From contig CAIQQJ010000167.1 in the NCBI GenBank assembly GCA_903873905.1, positions 1 to 51,568 of the forward strand: 51,568 nucleotides of DNA. Direction: 5' to 3'. Below, one piece after another: positions 24,284 through 32,587 of this stretch. The notes below the pieces were generated by a model. The model was given only the letters and a program-made list of their open reading frames with translations. It was not told the DNA's origin and ran no database searches. Made by a program: the position numbers and the translations under genes. The stretch's first letter is position 1. Each line of letters begins with the position of its first letter. Source of the stretch: an uncultured Flavobacteriales bacterium. Its GTDB lineage: Bacteria > Bacteroidota > Bacteroidia > Palsa-965.

Positions 24284-27280
24284 ATGAATAAAATTTTCTG
24301 GAAAATATTTTCTGTTATTGCATTTCTTCCATTTCCACTTTTATTGGGAAGTCCACAACATGTGGGCAATTTTCAAAAATCAATTGTCACCAGTCCCAAG
24401 TCCCTTGACACTTTGTCTCCTCCGTTCTTCATTGAGGAAAAAAGCAAATGGGTGGATTCGCTCATGAAAAAAATGACGCCTGATGAACGGATTGGTCAGT
24501 TGTTTATGATTGCGGCATTTTCGAATAAAGATTCCAAGCACATTGCTGAAATCACCAATATGATCAAGCTGAATAAAATTGGCGGTTTGATTTTCATGCA
24601 AGGTGGACCTGTTCGACAAGCCACATTGACCAATAAATATCAGAAACTTTCGAAAATTCCATTGCTGATCGGAATGGATGCTGAATGGGGATTATCTATG
24701 CGCTTGGATAGTTGTGTGATTTTCCCAAGAGAGATGACCATGGGCGCTATGCAAAACGATTCCCTGATTTATGAAATGGGAACAGACATGGCTCGTCAAT
24801 GCAAACGCCTTGGTGTGCAAGTGAGTTTTTCTCCAGTGGCTGATGTGAATAATAATCCTGCGAATCCTGTTATTGGTACACGCTCATTTGGGGAAAATAA
24901 ATATTTGGTTGCGAATAAGGCAGCAATGTATATGAAAGGTTTGCAGGATAATGGTGTGCTTGCCTGCGGAAAACATTTCCCAGGTCATGGTGATACAGAT
25001 GCAGATTCACACAAAACATTACCAACCATTTCTAAAAGTGCAGAGGCAATGGATACTTTGGAATTGTATCCTTTCAAAGAATTAATTCGCCAAGGTTTGG
25101 GAAGTATGATGGTGGCGCATTTGTTTATTCCTGCTTATGATACAACTTCAAATCAAGCAACAACGCTTTCGAAAAATGTGGTTACAGGATTATTGAAAGA
25201 TAAATTGCAGTTCAAAGGTTTGGTTTTTACGGATGCACTCAACATGAAAGGTGTAAGTCGTTTTTATGGTCCCGGCGATGTTGATTTAAAAGCTTTGCTT
25301 GCAGGAAATGATGTGTTGCTTTTTTCTGGTGATGTTACAAAAGCAATTGCTATGATTAAAACAGCCATTTCAAAAGGCGAGATTTCTCAAGAAGAAATTG
25401 ATGCACGCTGCAGAAAAATTCTGATGGTGAAACAGTGGTGTGGTCTTGATAAAAAGAAAACAATCAAGACAGTTGGGCTTTATAAAGATTTAAATCAATT
25501 CTCATCTGAGTTTTTATGTCGAGAAATTGCTGAGCAATCCGTTACATTATTGAAAAATGATAATTCAATTCTTCCTTTCAACCGTTTGGATACAATACAT
25601 TTTGCTTCTGTTGCAGTAGGAAGAAAGGATTCCAATGATTTTCAACAGCGCTTGAGTGATTATGCGCCGATGAATTATTTTTCGATTAAACGCGATGCAA
25701 AAAATGCGGAACGGGATACCTTGATAAAAAAACTCTCCAATTACAATGTGATTATTCTGAGTCTCCACAAAATTTCTCAGAAGCCAAAAGATAATTTTGG
25801 AATTGGAGATTTGGATTTAAAACTCATTGACACCTTGGTGAAAATGGGAAAGAAAGTGGTGGTAGATGTGTTTGGTCCTGCTTATTCTCTGAATGGATTG
25901 GCTGGAATTGAAAAATGTTCTGCAGTCATCCTGTCTTATGAAGATCGGGATTACATTGAGGATATTTCTGCTCAATTATTGTTTGGCGGAATTGCTGCAT
26001 CTGGGAAATTACCGGTGTCAACCACCAATTGGAAAGCAGGAACCGGAATAGCAACTTCTGTTGTTAGATTGAAATACACTATGCCAGAAGAAATTGGTTT
26101 CAGTCGAAATACCTTGGCAAAAATTGATTCCGTCATTTCCAATGGAATGAAAGAAAAAGCATTTCCTGGATGTCAATTGTTCATTGCCATAAAAGGGAAA
26201 GTGATTTATAAAAAATCATATGGCTATTTCACTTACACGTGCGATCATGCTGTACAGAATAATGATTTGTATGACATTGCATCTGTTACAAAAATCATGG
26301 CGACCGTTCCATCGGTTATGCGAATGGTGGATTTGAAACAAATGAATATCGATGAAAAATTGTCAAGCTATTTGCCAGAAGTTGTTGGAACAAATAAACA
26401 AGATATTGTATTGCGTGAAATGTTGGCACATCAGGCAGGATTGCAAGCATGGATTCCATTTTACCTGAAAACCATTGACAAAAACGGGAATTTCAAAAAG
26501 GAAATTTTCAGAAGAACATACAGCGATTCTTTTCCAACTTATGTTGCACCTTCTTTGTTCATTAACAAGAATTACAAGGACACGATTTACAAAGCGATCA
26601 ATGAAAGTCCGGTGAGTCCTGAAAAGAAATTTCTCTACAGTGATTTGGGATATTATTATTTGAAAAAAATCATTGAAAATAATTCGCACCTGCTTTTGAG
26701 TGATTATGCGATGAATAATTTTTATACACCTCTTGGATTGACAACAATGGGTTATCAACCTCGTTTGCGTTTTCCAAGTTCTCGTTGCGCTCCAACAGAA
26801 AACGACACTAAATTTCGCAAGCAACAATTACAAGCCGATGTTCACGATCAAGGTGCTGCAATGTTAGGAGGAATAGGAGGACATGCCGGTGTGTTCAGCA
26901 ATGCGAATGACATGGGCGTGATGATGCAATTGTATCTCAACGGAGGAACATATGGTGGCAAGCGATATTTTGATTCTGTTACAGTGAAAGAATTTACAAC
27001 TGTTCAGTTTCCTAAAAATGGAAATCGAAGAGGAATTGGATTTGACAAACCAGAAGCTGATCCAAAGAAACCAAATCCAGCTTGTGATAGTATATCATTG
27101 AGCAGTTTCGGTCATCAAGGATTTACAGGAACACAAGCATGGGCGGATCCAGAAACAGGAATGGTGTTTGTGTTTTTGTCGAATAGAGTTTATCCCGATG
27201 CGGAGCATAATAAATTGGCGAAGATGGGAATCAGGGGAGAGATTATGTATTTGATTGTGGAGGAAGCGAAACGAAGGTGA
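24284..27280 (+). CDS. Glycoside hydrolase family 3 fused to a class C beta-lactamase-like serine hydrolase
   Basis: The 998-residue exported protein has a signal peptide (MNKIFWKIFSVIAFLPFPLLLG). The N-terminal GH3 domain has GMDAEWG, the NagZ-type KHFPGHGD motif at 230-237 and the nucleophile D317 in FTDALNMKG. This suggests a beta-N-acetylhexosaminidase acting on muropeptides or glycans. From about residue 610 a beta-lactamase-fold domain follows, with S667-x-x-K670 (SVTK), Y785-S-D and the third motif around H944 (HQGFTG). Such fusions recur in Bacteroidota and probably act on cell-wall material in the periplasm. The ATG at 24284 is preferred over a TTG at 24269. Confidence 0.93.
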   Translation: MNKIFWKIFSVIAFLPFPLLLGSPQHVGNFQKSIVTSPKSLDTLSPPFFIEEKSKWVDSLMKKMTPDERIGQLFMIAAFSNKDSKHIAEITNMIKLNKIGGLIFMQGGPVRQATLTNKYQKLSKIPLLIGMDAEWGLSMRLDSCVIFPREMTMGAMQNDSLIYEMGTDMARQCKRLGVQVSFSPVADVNNNPANPVIGTRSFGENKYLVANKAAMYMKGLQDNGVLACGKHFPGHGDTDADSHKTLPTISKSAEAMDTLELYPFKELIRQGLGSMMVAHLFIPAYDTTSNQATTLSKNVVTGLLKDKLQFKGLVFTDALNMKGVSRFYGPGDVDLKALLAGNDVLLFSGDVTKAIAMIKTAISKGEISQEEIDARCRKILMVKQWCGLDKKKTIKTVGLYKDLNQFSSEFLCREIAEQSVTLLKNDNSILPFNRLDTIHFASVAVGRKDSNDFQQRLSDYAPMNYFSIKRDAKNAERDTLIKKLSNYNVIILSLHKISQKPKDNFGIGDLDLKLIDTLVKMGKKVVVDVFGPAYSLNGLAGIEKCSAVILSYEDRDYIEDISAQLLFGGIAASGKLPVSTTNWKAGTGIATSVVRLKYTMPEEIGFSRNTLAKIDSVISNGMKEKAFPGCQLFIAIKGKVIYKKSYGYFTYTCDHAVQNNDLYDIASVTKIMATVPSVMRMVDLKQMNIDEKLSSYLPEVVGTNKQDIVLREMLAHQAGLQAWIPFYLKTIDKNGNFKKEIFRRTYSDSFPTYVAPSLFINKNYKDTIYKAINESPVSPEKKFLYSDLGYYYLKKIIENNSHLLLSDYAMNNFYTPLGLTTMGYQPRLRFPSSRCAPTENDTKFRKQQLQADVHDQGAAMLGGIGGHAGVFSNANDMGVMMQLYLNGGTYGGKRYFDSVTVKEFTTVQFPKNGNRRGIGFDKPEADPKKPNPACDSISLSSFGHQGFTGTQAWADPETGMVFVFLSNRVYPDAEHNKLAKMGIRGEIMYLIVEEAKRR

Positions 27281-27337
27281 TTTTCAAATTTCAAATGTGC
27301 AGATTTCTGATTAGTAATCACCAATCACAAATGTTTT

Positions 27338-27366
27338 GCCACGGATTACGCGGATTTATCTGAATG
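27338..27366. repeat. CCACGGATTACGCGGATT repeat word
   Basis: The word TGCCACGGATTACGCGGATT lies between the GH3 fusion and bshA. A related, more diverged version (CCACACATTTCGCAGATTTT) lies at 44774-44795 beyond the outer-membrane protein gene. Both are in intergenic DNA. Confidence 0.4.
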
Positions 27367-27502
27367 GGTTTAATTAGCAAATAACCAATCACTTCATCAC
27401 TTAATTTCTTCATCACCAAGCACCAATTCTGTATTATTTCTTTTACTACAAGAATCCACTATTCATTCGTAAATTCGTACACATTCGTAATTGGTACCCT
27501 TT

Positions 27503-28627
27503 ATGAAAATTGGAATTGTTTGTTATCCCACATTTGGTGGATCAGGAGTAGTGGCAACAGAGCTTGGAAAAGCACTTGCAAAAAAGGGACATGAGATCCA
27601 TTTTATAACCTATTCCCAACCAGTTCGATTGGATTCTTATACAGAAAATGTTTTCTATCACGAAGTTGTCGTTTCTGATTATCCGCTGTTCGATTATCAG
27701 CCGTATGAATTGGTATTGAGTTCACGAATGGTGGATGTGGTGAAGAATGAGAAATTGGATTTACTTCATGTGCATTACGCGATTCCTCATGCGAGTGCGG
27801 CGTATATGGCACAACAAATTCTGAAAGACAGTGGCATTCAGTTGCCTTTTATTACAACGCTTCACGGAACAGATATTACACTCGTTGGTCGTGATGCTTC
27901 ATTTGAACCGGTCATTACTTTTGCGATCAATCATTCAAATGCCGTAACGGCTGTATCGGAAAGTCTGAAACAAGACACCTACAAATATTTCAATGTAAAA
28001 AGAGACATTGATGTTATTCCTAATTTCATCAATCTTGATGAATATGGACAGGCAACTCGCGATTGCAATCGACACACTTTTGCACCGAATGGTGAAAAGC
28101 TAATGGTGCACGTTTCGAATTTCAGAAAAGTGAAACGAGTGGAAGATGTTTTGAGGGTTTTTGATAAGGTGCGTAAAAAAATACCAACGAGATTGATTCT
28201 TGTGGGTGATGGACCGGAACGTTCGAACATTGAGAAATTATGTCGTGAATTGAATACTTGCGATGATATTATTTCATTGGGGAAAGTTCAAAATCCTGCG
28301 CAGGTATTAAGTGTAGGTGATTTATTTATTCTCCCATCGGAAACAGAAAGTTTCGGTCTCTCGGCATTAGAAGCAATGGCATCTCGTGTTCCAGTTATTT
28401 CCACCAACACGGGAGGTTTGCCTGAAGTAAATATCAATGGTGTTACTGGTTTCACTAGCAATGTTGGCGATGTGGAAGATATGGCGAAGAATGCAATCAC
28501 AATTTTGTCGGATGAAGCAACACTTCAGAAGTTCAAACATGATGCCTACGAGCAAGCAAAGAATTTTTCCATTGAAAGTATTCTTCCAATGTATGAGGAA
28601 TTGTATGCAAAGGTTTTGAAGGGTTAG
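27503..28627 (+). CDS. bshA: N-acetyl-alpha-D-glucosaminyl L-malate synthase BshA
   Basis: This 374-residue GT4 family glycosyltransferase joins GlcNAc from UDP-GlcNAc to L-malate, the first step of bacillithiol synthesis. The sequence starts MKIGIVCYPTFGGSGVVATE, diagnostic for BshA. It continues with HVHYAIPHASAAYMA, TTLHGTDITLVG, VSNFRKVKRV and the sugar-nucleotide binding LPSETESFGLSALEAMA. The length is normal. The ATG at 27503 was chosen over a TTG at 27491. Other bacillithiol genes are not in the window. Confidence 0.96.
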   Translation: MKIGIVCYPTFGGSGVVATELGKALAKKGHEIHFITYSQPVRLDSYTENVFYHEVVVSDYPLFDYQPYELVLSSRMVDVVKNEKLDLLHVHYAIPHASAAYMAQQILKDSGIQLPFITTLHGTDITLVGRDASFEPVITFAINHSNAVTAVSESLKQDTYKYFNVKRDIDVIPNFINLDEYGQATRDCNRHTFAPNGEKLMVHVSNFRKVKRVEDVLRVFDKVRKKIPTRLILVGDGPERSNIEKLCRELNTCDDIISLGKVQNPAQVLSVGDLFILPSETESFGLSALEAMASRVPVISTNTGGLPEVNINGVTGFTSNVGDVEDMAKNAITILSDEATLQKFKHDAYEQAKNFSIESILPMYEELYAKVLKG

Positions 28628-28647
28628 TTTGTTGTTATTTCTAAAAT

Positions 28648-28672
28648 GCTTGATCCCTGAAGGCTATCGGGA
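28648..28672. repeat. Imperfect palindrome of the TCCC-GATAGC type
   Basis: TCCCTGAAGGCTATCGGGA between the convergent bshA and sialidase-like genes is an imperfect palindrome. It resembles the perfect one at 30393-30408 and may act as a bidirectional terminator. Confidence 0.35.
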
Positions 28673-28690
28673 GGAAGATTAATTATTAGT

Positions 28691-30259
28691 TCAATTCACC
28701 ATCAACTTTCCTGATGAAATGATTTCCATTTGGTTTTTTACTTTGTAAAAATACATTCCACGCGTCAGATTCATGTTCAGTGTTTCCTGTTCGGAATAAA
28801 TTTTTTTTTCAAAAACCAATTTCCCTGCCAAATCAAAAACCTGCAAATCCCATTCGTTGTGGCCGGGATCCTTTATGTTGAGGCTTGTTGAATTGGAAAA
28901 AGGATTCGGGAAAATTTGCGCGGATGAATTCTCTTTTGAAAGCGATTGCACAGAAATAATCTGCACCTGCAATTGGCTGTTGCTGAAAATCTCATCGTTA
29001 TTCGTTCGCAGATCGCACCAATCAGCAAAAAGATAAGTGTTGCTCAAACAAACACCAATAAAATCATTTCCGCGTTGGATGTTGATGAATGGGGAAGGAG
29101 CGGAACTCAAATTGAAATTCGACAAAAAACTTATTCCACCATCGAGTGACAAGGCGGTGAAAATTTCTGTTGCAGCGGTATCTGTTGTATTTCCAGAATT
29201 TCTCCGATCGCGCCATGCAACCGCGTAAGTTCCATTGGGAGAAAATGAACTCCATGACATGTCCTGTCCAATTCCATTACTGATTGGATCATCATTTACA
29301 CGCACAGGAGTTGAATTCCAGGTTAATCCTCCATCGAAAGAATGCAATTCCAAAATATCGGGATCACCATTTCGATTGTCGGTGGATTGGAAAATGATAT
29401 TTCCATTCACAACAGGATTCGCAGCGATTGAATAACTTCCTTGATAAAGTGAATCATTCATTCCGGATGCGCCGGTAATTGTTGCGATTGTATAAGGTGT
29501 AAAATTTGTTCCACCATCAATTGATTTTGTGCATATCACTCGCGGAGAAGGATTGAGTTGTGTGTGCCACGACATATAGGCTACATACAAAGCACCATCG
29601 GCTCCAACTGTTGGAGCGCCCATGATGTTGGTGAGCAAATCGCAAGGAATGCTGTCATCCAATTCACGAATTGGCATCCATGTATTTCCGCTGTCGGAAG
29701 AAATGCTCAACCAAATTTTTTGTGGAGGAGTAGAAGCGTAATAACTTTTTGAAACGATATACAAGCGACCCGCATACGGCCCTGAACTTTTATCGGCAAC
29801 AATCCAAGGACGATCAACCGGCAGATCGGGCGAATCATGAGCACTTACTACATTGACAGAATTGGACCAAGTTATTCCTCCATCAAAAGATTTTGTGCAA
29901 CGCACATAACCAGAATCGAGCGCCAATTTGTAATCGACAAAACTCAAAAATGCCTGTCCTGAACTATTGAATGCAATGGAAACATCAGCAGAAGTGAAAG
30001 TGGAGGAGACGTGTGGAAAAGAATGCAGATTTGCCCAAGTCAAGCCACCATCCATTGAAACTTTTGAATTGATGGAAACCTTCAGATTGATGTTCACATG
30101 CATCCAGGCAGCAATCAAATTGTTTGGGTTTGTAGGATTCACTGCAATGAATGGTTCTGTGTCGGGTAAGAGGCTGGATGAAACATTTACATTGGTGACC
30201 TGTGCGAATGAAAATTGAAATAGCAATAGAAAAAGTGCGAGAGTGAATTTTATTTTCAT
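28691..30259 (-). CDS. T9SS type A sorted sialidase-like (Asp-box) protein
   Basis: The 522-residue secreted protein has a signal peptide (MKIKFTLALFLLLFQFSFAQ). Six Asp-box-like turns follow: SMDGGLTW, SFDGGITW, SSDSGNTW, SIDGGTNF, SFDGGLTW and SLDGGISF. They mark a six-bladed sialidase/BNR propeller. The catalytic arginine triad of true sialidases was not established, so glycosidase activity is uncertain. The C-terminal 80 residues (IFPNPFSNSTSLNIKD ... GMYFYKVKNQMEIISSGKLMVN) are a T9SS type A sorting signal, so the protein is a surface or secreted factor. It is convergent with bshA. Confidence 0.9.
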   Translation of the reverse strand: MKIKFTLALFLLLFQFSFAQVTNVNVSSSLLPDTEPFIAVNPTNPNNLIAAWMHVNINLKVSINSKVSMDGGLTWANLHSFPHVSSTFTSADVSIAFNSSGQAFLSFVDYKLALDSGYVRCTKSFDGGITWSNSVNVVSAHDSPDLPVDRPWIVADKSSGPYAGRLYIVSKSYYASTPPQKIWLSISSDSGNTWMPIRELDDSIPCDLLTNIMGAPTVGADGALYVAYMSWHTQLNPSPRVICTKSIDGGTNFTPYTIATITGASGMNDSLYQGSYSIAANPVVNGNIIFQSTDNRNGDPDILELHSFDGGLTWNSTPVRVNDDPISNGIGQDMSWSSFSPNGTYAVAWRDRRNSGNTTDTAATEIFTALSLDGGISFLSNFNLSSAPSPFINIQRGNDFIGVCLSNTYLFADWCDLRTNNDEIFSNSQLQVQIISVQSLSKENSSAQIFPNPFSNSTSLNIKDPGHNEWDLQVFDLAGKLVFEKKIYSEQETLNMNLTRGMYFYKVKNQMEIISSGKLMVN

Positions 30260-30392
30260 GGGGTAGATTTGTTTTTGACTTTTGACCCAGCAAATGCTGA
30301 TTGGTTTGAACCTTTATGAAAGTTAAAGAAAATTTCCTGTTTTGTTTGTTCGGAACATTTTGAGACAATTTATGTTTTTATAGTTCTTTGTC

Positions 30393-30408
30393 CCAGATAG
30401 CTATCTGG
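30393..30408. repeat. 16-bp perfect palindrome
   Basis: CCAGATAGCTATCTGG is self-complementary and lies between two divergent genes, 89 bp before the DUF2027-Smr start. It is related to the imperfect palindrome at 28648-28672. Confidence 0.6.
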
Positions 30409-30424
30409 ATTTGTGACTTTGGGG

Positions 30425-30442
30425 GATTGGGGGCACGCCCAA
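30425..30442. repeat. Partial copy of the 110-bp palindromic element (distal end)
   Basis: GGGGGCACGCCCAA at this site matches the GGGGCACGCCCAA terminus of the full element at 33886-34004. The rest of the element is missing. Confidence 0.5.
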
Positions 30443-30460
30443 ATAATTATTTTCACAGGC

Positions 30461-30484
30461 CACTTGTCCCTTGCCACTTGTCAC
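30461..30484. repeat. GGGACAAG-family repeat (reverse orientation)
   Basis: CACTTGTCCCTTGCCACTTG followed by TCAC ends 12 bp before the ATG at 30497. Its complement recurs inside the same gene at 30668-30698 and next to rnpB at 32544-32575. Confidence 0.65.
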
Positions 30485-30496
30485 TACTTTTACACC

Positions 30497-31546
30497 ATGC
30501 AATTCCATAAAGGTGATAAAGTGCGTTTCTTGAATGAAACAGGTTCTGGTGTCGTGATAAAAATCATGAGCAAGGAAATGGTGATGGTGGAAGTAGAAGA
30601 TGGATTTGAATATCCTTATCCGGCGAATCAACTTGTACATTCGGAACCGCAAATTATTGCTGCGAAAGTGGCAAGTGACAAGGGACAAGGGACAAGTGTA
30701 AATTCTGAAGAGCAGAAATCATCACCGAACTCACCACTCTTAACTCCGAACTACCCTGACGGGATTTATTTGGCTTTCATTCCAAAGCATCAACAATTTC
30801 CTTCGGCGGGAGAAATTGAATTGGTTTTTTACAATCATTCCGATTATGATATTTTTTATACGCTTTCATTGAAGGATGGTCGCGATTGGACGTGCATACA
30901 ATCGGGCGCATTGGGGCCACGCAGGCAAGTGAAAATTGATACGCTCACGCCACAAGCAATTGATGAATGGGGAACTGTGAAAACGGATTTGATTTTTTTC
31001 AGTGAAGATTCCTATGAACATCGTCAACCGATATCTGATCAGTTGCGTTTGAAAGGTGTGAAGTTTTTCAAGGATGCAACATACACTGATGATTTGTTGG
31101 TTGGAAAACGTGCTTATGTTTCTGAAATAGAAATTCTCGAAGCGAATGTTATTTCGGAAAGTGAAAAACCGTTCATCAACAATGAAGATCTCAAGCGAAT
31201 GATGGAGGCGAAAGAAAAAAACATGACCGGCAAAAAAACTTCTGTTCCGCATTTGAAAAACCAGGCAATGGAAAAGGAAGTGGATTTGCACATTGAGGAA
31301 TTATTGGACAATTGGTCGGGGATGACAAATGCACAATTGATAGATGTGCAGTTGAGAAAAATGCAGAAGGAATTGGATGATGCAATTGGGAATCATTACC
31401 AACGAATTGTTTTTATTCATGGCGTGGGAAATGGGCGATTGAAAACTGAAGTGCGCAGAATTTTATCGGGATATAAAGGAATTCGTTTTCATGATGCGTC
31501 GCTGCAGCGTTATGGATTTGGTGCTACTGAGGTGGTGTTGTATTGA
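30497..31546 (+). CDS. DUF2027 protein with C-terminal Smr domain (MutS2-type)
   Basis: The 349-residue protein begins MQFHKGDKVRFLNETGSG, an SH3-like barrel as in MutS2 KOW-type ends. A Ser/Pro/Asn linker lies at about 58-86, then a central DUF2027 beta domain (DGIYLAFIPKHQQ ... NHSDYDIFYTLSL). The C-terminal Smr domain has the DLHIEELLDNW motif and the HGVGNGRLK loop typical of Smr nucleases. The ATG at 30497 was chosen because the longer open frame reads through repeat DNA. Residues 58-68 (KVASDKGQGTS) are encoded by a GGGACAAG repeat unit, so the linker seems to have absorbed intergenic repeat DNA. Confidence 0.9.
   Translation: MQFHKGDKVRFLNETGSGVVIKIMSKEMVMVEVEDGFEYPYPANQLVHSEPQIIAAKVASDKGQGTSVNSEEQKSSPNSPLLTPNYPDGIYLAFIPKHQQFPSAGEIELVFYNHSDYDIFYTLSLKDGRDWTCIQSGALGPRRQVKIDTLTPQAIDEWGTVKTDLIFFSEDSYEHRQPISDQLRLKGVKFFKDATYTDDLLVGKRAYVSEIEILEANVISESEKPFINNEDLKRMMEAKEKNMTGKKTSVPHLKNQAMEKEVDLHIEELLDNWSGMTNAQLIDVQLRKMQKELDDAIGNHYQRIVFIHGVGNGRLKTEVRRILSGYKGIRFHDASLQRYGFGATEVVLY
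30668..30698 (+). repeat. GGGACAAG-family repeat inside a coding sequence
   Basis: GTGGCAAGTGACAAGGGACA followed by AGGGACAAGTG lies in frame within the DUF2027-Smr gene and encodes VASDKGQGTS. The same words occur in intergenic DNA at 30461-30484, 31574-31587 and 32544-32575. Confidence 0.7.
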
Positions 31547-31553
31547 GAAGAAA

Positions 31554-31588
31554 AGGGACGGGGGCCGAGGGGCAGGGGACAAGGGGCA
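31554..31588. repeat. GGGACAAG/GGGGCAGG purine-rich repeat
   Basis: This starts seven bases past the DUF2027-Smr stop codon. It contains GGGACGGGGGCCGAGGGGCA and then GGGGACAAGGGGCATTCC, a degenerate member of the GGGACAAG family in the orientation of the in-gene copy. Confidence 0.5.
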
Positions 31589-31695
31589 TTCCGTTTTTTA
31601 TCAATGCTCAAGATCACACATCAATCCTATTTACTTTGACACAGGTCACTGCTGAGCTTTTTTTTCATTGGTAATATTGTAGAAAATACAAAGCC

Positions 31696-32538
31696 ATGAA
31701 AACAAAAATCATCTTCTCTGCAATTGCGGCACTGTTGTTTTTCAATGCAAATGCACAAAGTTCATATGCAGGCGCTAATTTCACTTACGGATTTCCCATA
31801 GCGGGAACTGCACTTGGAACTATTTCCACTAGTAATTTCAGTACCAACACAGGTTCATATGAAATTGTAAAAGGTTCTTTTGGAACTGGCTTTAATGTGG
31901 GAAGTTATTTCGGTTATTCCATGAATTCCAATTTGGGTTTTGAAATTGGGGTAAATTATTTGTGGGGAAAGAAATATAATTTCGAAGACAATCGAGATTA
32001 TGGAAGTGGCAGTTATGATAATGTAAAAGATGAAGTGTATGTAAGTTCTTTTCGGATTTCTCCTGCTTTCAGAATAGGATTTGAACAAGGGAAATTTCAT
32101 CCCTATATGCGTGCCGGAATGACTTTTGGATTGTTCAATAAAATTGTAGACAATACAACAGAAACCTCAAAAGGGCCATTGACATTAGGAGCAGATATTT
32201 GTGAAAGCAGGTTTGAGTTTTCCAAAGGAAACTCCATCGGTTTTACAGGAGCAATTGGCGTGAATTATTCGATCTCGGGTAATATGTATCTCTTTGCTGA
32301 AATTACAAATTACCTTATGAGTTGGGCTCCACAAAAAGGAGAACTGTTGAAAAACAACCTTAATGGAAACGACCAACTCCCTACCATAAATGTTTCCGAT
32401 AAACAGTTTGAATTTGTAGATCATTATGATCGAACGGCCACCATCGACACCAACGCTCCAACACCAAGTTTGAAACATTATTTCCCCATGAGCTCTTTAG
32501 GTGTTACCATTGGAATGCATTTTGATTTCGGAAAATAA
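31696..32538 (+). CDS. Outer-membrane beta-barrel protein (280 aa)
   Basis: The signal peptide MKTKIIFSAIAALLFFNANAQ is followed by alternating aromatic/glycine strands such as GTGFNVGSYFGYSMNSNLGFEIGV, FRISPAFRIGF and FHPYMRAGMTFGLF. This pattern, with YLFAEITNYL strands and a C-terminal MHFDFGK ending in a charged residue, suits an 8-10-stranded outer-membrane barrel (OmpW/PorT-like). Function is not known. It stands alone between the DUF2027-Smr gene and rnpB. Confidence 0.82.
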   Translation: MKTKIIFSAIAALLFFNANAQSSYAGANFTYGFPIAGTALGTISTSNFSTNTGSYEIVKGSFGTGFNVGSYFGYSMNSNLGFEIGVNYLWGKKYNFEDNRDYGSGSYDNVKDEVYVSSFRISPAFRIGFEQGKFHPYMRAGMTFGLFNKIVDNTTETSKGPLTLGADICESRFEFSKGNSIGFTGAIGVNYSISGNMYLFAEITNYLMSWAPQKGELLKNNLNGNDQLPTINVSDKQFEFVDHYDRTATIDTNAPTPSLKHYFPMSSLGVTIGMHFDFGK

Positions 32539-32543
32539 TTATT

Positions 32544-32575
32544 TCCCTTGTCACCTGTCCCTTGTCCCTTGTCCC
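32544..32575. repeat. GGGACAAG-family repeat before rnpB
   Basis: CCCTTGTCACCTGTCCCTTG then TCCCTTGTCCC lies between the barrel gene stop and the rnpB -7 box. It is in the reverse orientation, as at 30461-30484. Confidence 0.65.
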
Positions 32576-32583
32576 TATCTTTA
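32576..32583 (+). promoter_or_regulatory. Probable -7 box of rnpB (TATCTTTA)
   Basis: TATCTTTA differs from TAnnTTTG only at the last base and lies about five bases before the predicted RNase P RNA 5' end. That is the expected distance for a Bacteroidota promoter. TTG triplets of the upstream repeat fall around the -33 position. Confidence 0.55.
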
Positions 32584-32587
32584 CACC

